Part shown: piece by piece, positions 5,320 to 6,617 of the stretch
How positions within the stretch are numbered: position 1 is the stretch's first letter
Layout: each line of letters begins with the position of its first letter
Assembly: GCA_003162495.1 (NCBI GenBank)
Contig: PMOF01000310.1
Location: forward strand, 2,976-9,592
Length of the DNA: 6,617 bases
Direction: 5' to 3'
DNA from: Acidobacteriaceae bacterium
Lineage (GTDB): Bacteria > Acidobacteriota > Terriglobia > Terriglobales > Acidobacteriaceae
Translations under genes and position numbers: made by a program
The notes under the pieces: model-generated
The model's database searches: none
The model's input: the letters and a program-made list of their open reading frames with translations, nothing else
Told to the model about the DNA's origin: nothing

Positions 5320-6120
5320 TCACGCGCCCACAGGCAGTTCCGGCGTGGCCGCGATCAGTTGGCGGGTGTAGGCCTCTTTGGGATGGGCGCATAACTCCAA
5401 GGCCTCGCCTGTCTCCACCAGACGCCCCCGTTCCATGACCGCGATACGAGTACTGAGATAGCGCACCAGCGGCATGGAATGGGAGATGAAGAGATAAGTC
5501 AGGCCGTGTTCGCGCTGCAAACGCCGCAGCAGATTCACAATCTGCGCGCCCACGCTCACGTCGAGCGCGGAGACCGGCTCATCGAGAATCAGCAGCCTGG
5601 GACGGAGCGCGAGCGCGCGGGCAATGTTGATGCGCTGCCGCTGCCCGCCGCTGAATTCATGCGGATGGCGCGGCAGCGCGGACTCATCGAGGCCCACTTC
5701 GCGGAGCAGCTCAATGGCCTTGGCGCGCAGACTGGCGCGGTCCGTCTTAATTCCCGCTTCATGGCGGTGAATCAGCAGCGGCTCGGTCACAATCTCGAGC
5801 ACGCGCATGCGCGGATTGAGCGCCGCGTAAGGATCCTGAAACACCGGCTGCATCTGACGCCGCAGGCGATGCAACTCCGCGCCCGACGCACGCGCCACGT
5901 CGATACCGTCCACGCGCACGCTGCCGCGGCTCGGAGTGACGAGGCCCAGAATGATCCGCGCCAGCGTCGTTTTGCCCGAGCCCGATTCGCCCACCAGTCC
6001 CAGTGTTTCTCCGCTCTCGACGGTGAGCGAAACATCCTCGACCACGGTTTTGAATTCCGTCCGCAGCCCCGCTCGCCGCGGATAGCTCTTTGAAATCGCG
6101 TTCACCTCAACCAGCGCCAT
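5320..6120 (-). CDS. ABC transporter ATP-binding protein, oligopeptide/dipeptide (OppF/DppF) type
   Basis: This is a 266-residue ATPase subunit that would power an importer in the inner membrane. Motifs: Walker A GESGSGKTT (44-52); Q-loop FQDP with Gln95, followed by YAALNPRM as in OppF/DppF; signature SGGQRQR (157-163); Walker B LLILDEP (176-182) with Glu181; D-loop SALD (184-187); and H-loop His214. The C-terminal HPKEAYTRQLI (246-256) is the oligopeptide-subfamily ending. The H-loop region reads SHSMPLVRYLS where relatives usually have SHDLxVV. The start is taken as ATG 6120 because MALVEVNAISKSYP aligns with family N-termini; TTG 6150 or ATG 6135 would add 10 or 5 residues. It lies 38 bases after the amidase stop, probably in one transcript. 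The cognate permeases, binding protein and second ATPase are not in the window. The substrate is unknown; peptides or similar small solutes are likely. Confidence 0.9.
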   Translation of the reverse strand: MALVEVNAISKSYPRRAGLRTEFKTVVEDVSLTVESGETLGLVGESGSGKTTLARIILGLVTPSRGSVRVDGIDVARASGAELHRLRRQMQPVFQDPYAALNPRMRVLEIVTEPLLIHRHEAGIKTDRASLRAKAIELLREVGLDESALPRHPHEFSGGQRQRINIARALALRPRLLILDEPVSALDVSVGAQIVNLLRRLQREHGLTYLFISHSMPLVRYLSTRIAVMERGRLVETGEALELCAHPKEAYTRQLIAATPELPVGA

Positions 6121-6158
6121 GCCCAAATGGTACATGTGCCGCTGTCCCAACCTGTTGA

Positions 6159-6617
6159 TCAGTCCATTTTGGGATGCAGCTTGTTGAAGCCCGTCGCTTC
6201 CTGATACGCCCGCGCAAAAGTGGCCAACCGCGCGTCCTGATAGTGTCCCGCTAAAAATGTCAGCGAAACCGGCGTCCCCGGGCCGCCGATGTTGTCGCTG
6301 TCGTCATCGTCCATCGCGGGCGGCTTGGGCGCATCTGCGCCGCGCAGCCCGTTGGGCAAAATCAGCGCCGGATGTCCACTAAGGTTGGTCGCAACCAACT
6401 GCATTCCCGTGGTCGGCGTCACAATGATGTCCACCTGCTCAAACAGCGCCGAAATCTGCTGCACGGCCAGCGTGCGCGCGCGATTGGCCTGGATATATTC
6501 GACCGCCGGATAGAAGCGCGCGATGCGGAAATTGTTGGGCCAGTCCTCAATGCCTTGCTCGGTCAGCAGCCGGTCGCGGCCGCTCATCGTCAGGTCGTCG
6601 AATGCCGCCGCCGCCTC
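6159..6617 (-). CDS. Amidase family protein, C-terminal part (5' end outside window)
   Basis: The reading frame stays open to the right edge: before the ATG at 6587 it continues EAAAAFDDLT, which matches the amidase-family segment preceding SGRDRLL, so that ATG is internal and the gene starts outside. The visible 152 codons end at TGA 6159. Recognisable segments are ARFYPAVEYIQANRAR, the FEQVDIIVTPTT strand and NLSGHPALILPNGLRG, typical of the C-terminal half of amidase-signature enzymes (GatA-like fold). The Lys-Ser-Ser catalytic triad would lie in the missing N-terminal part and cannot be checked. A run of acidic residues (MDDDDSDN) forms a surface loop before the GTPVSLTFLAGHYQD stretch. 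The family hydrolyses C-N amide bonds. The relatives I recall are stand-alone amidases rather than GatA of the tRNA amidotransferase, and the substrate is unknown. It precedes the ABC ATPase by 38 bases. Confidence 0.85.
   Translation of the reverse strand, partial: EAAAAFDDLTMSGRDRLLTEQGIEDWPNNFRIARFYPAVEYIQANRARTLAVQQISALFEQVDIIVTPTTGMQLVATNLSGHPALILPNGLRGADAPKPPAMDDDDSDNIGGPGTPVSLTFLAGHYQDARLATFARAYQEATGFNKLHPKMD

Noticed and set aside
6121..6150. Extending the ABC ATPase to TTG 6150
   Set aside because: The 10 extra residues (MGQRHMYHLG) do not resemble the family N-terminus, and no clear ribosome site precedes them. ATG 6120 fits family alignment better, though it too lacks a strong site.
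6159..6587. Treating the amidase as a complete 142-residue protein from ATG 6587
   Set aside because: The frame continues upstream to the edge with amidase-like sequence (EAAAAFDDLT), so the ATG is internal and the gene is cut by the window.
1..6617. Mobile element, CRISPR, toxin-antitoxin or defence system
   Set aside because: I looked on both strands for transposase motifs, terminal repeats, regularly spaced repeats and small paired genes and saw none; all gaps are under 240 bases.

Overview
The window is a GC-rich, densely coded piece of chromosome from a Gram-negative (diderm) bacterium. The lpxC gene (lipid A synthesis) requires an outer membrane with lipid A. The style of several proteins (the FKBP isomerase with its DxDGKP loop, the C-terminal part of the amidase, the stand-alone lactonase) resembles what I remember from Acidobacteriota of the Terriglobia/Acidobacteriaceae type. 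That assignment is an inference from family resemblance, not a proven placement. I see no tRNA, rRNA, CRISPR array, transposase or phage gene.

Layout, left to right: (1) the C-terminal ~317 codons of a seven-bladed beta-propeller lactonase (6-phosphogluconolactonase family, + strand), cut by the left edge; (2) lpxC on the - strand, convergent with it; (3) a 237-base divergent intergenic region holding a terminator-like hairpin and a short overlapping leader ORF ahead of lpxC; (4) an M20-family zinc carboxypeptidase on +; (5) a 66-base convergent gap filled by a strong hairpin; (6) a TauE/SafE-family membrane permease on -; (7) a 162-base divergent gap; (8) a secreted FKBP-type prolyl isomerase on + with an unusual C-terminal extension; (9) another convergent gap with a hairpin; (10) on -, an amidase (C-terminal part only, cut by the right edge) followed closely by an OppF/DppF-like ABC transporter ATPase.

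Strands run +, -, +, -, +, -, -, so apart from the amidase/ABC pair each gene looks like its own transcription unit. The genes serve unrelated housekeeping or scavenging roles: sugar metabolism, lipid A, peptide or amino acid conjugate hydrolysis, anion export, periplasmic protein folding, and possibly peptide or amide uptake. I do not see a new multi-gene system. The points most worth a second look are regulatory: the lpxC leader (hairpin plus U-tract, TTG start, overlapping mini-ORF), the two convergent-gap hairpins, and the compositionally different tail of the FKBP protein.
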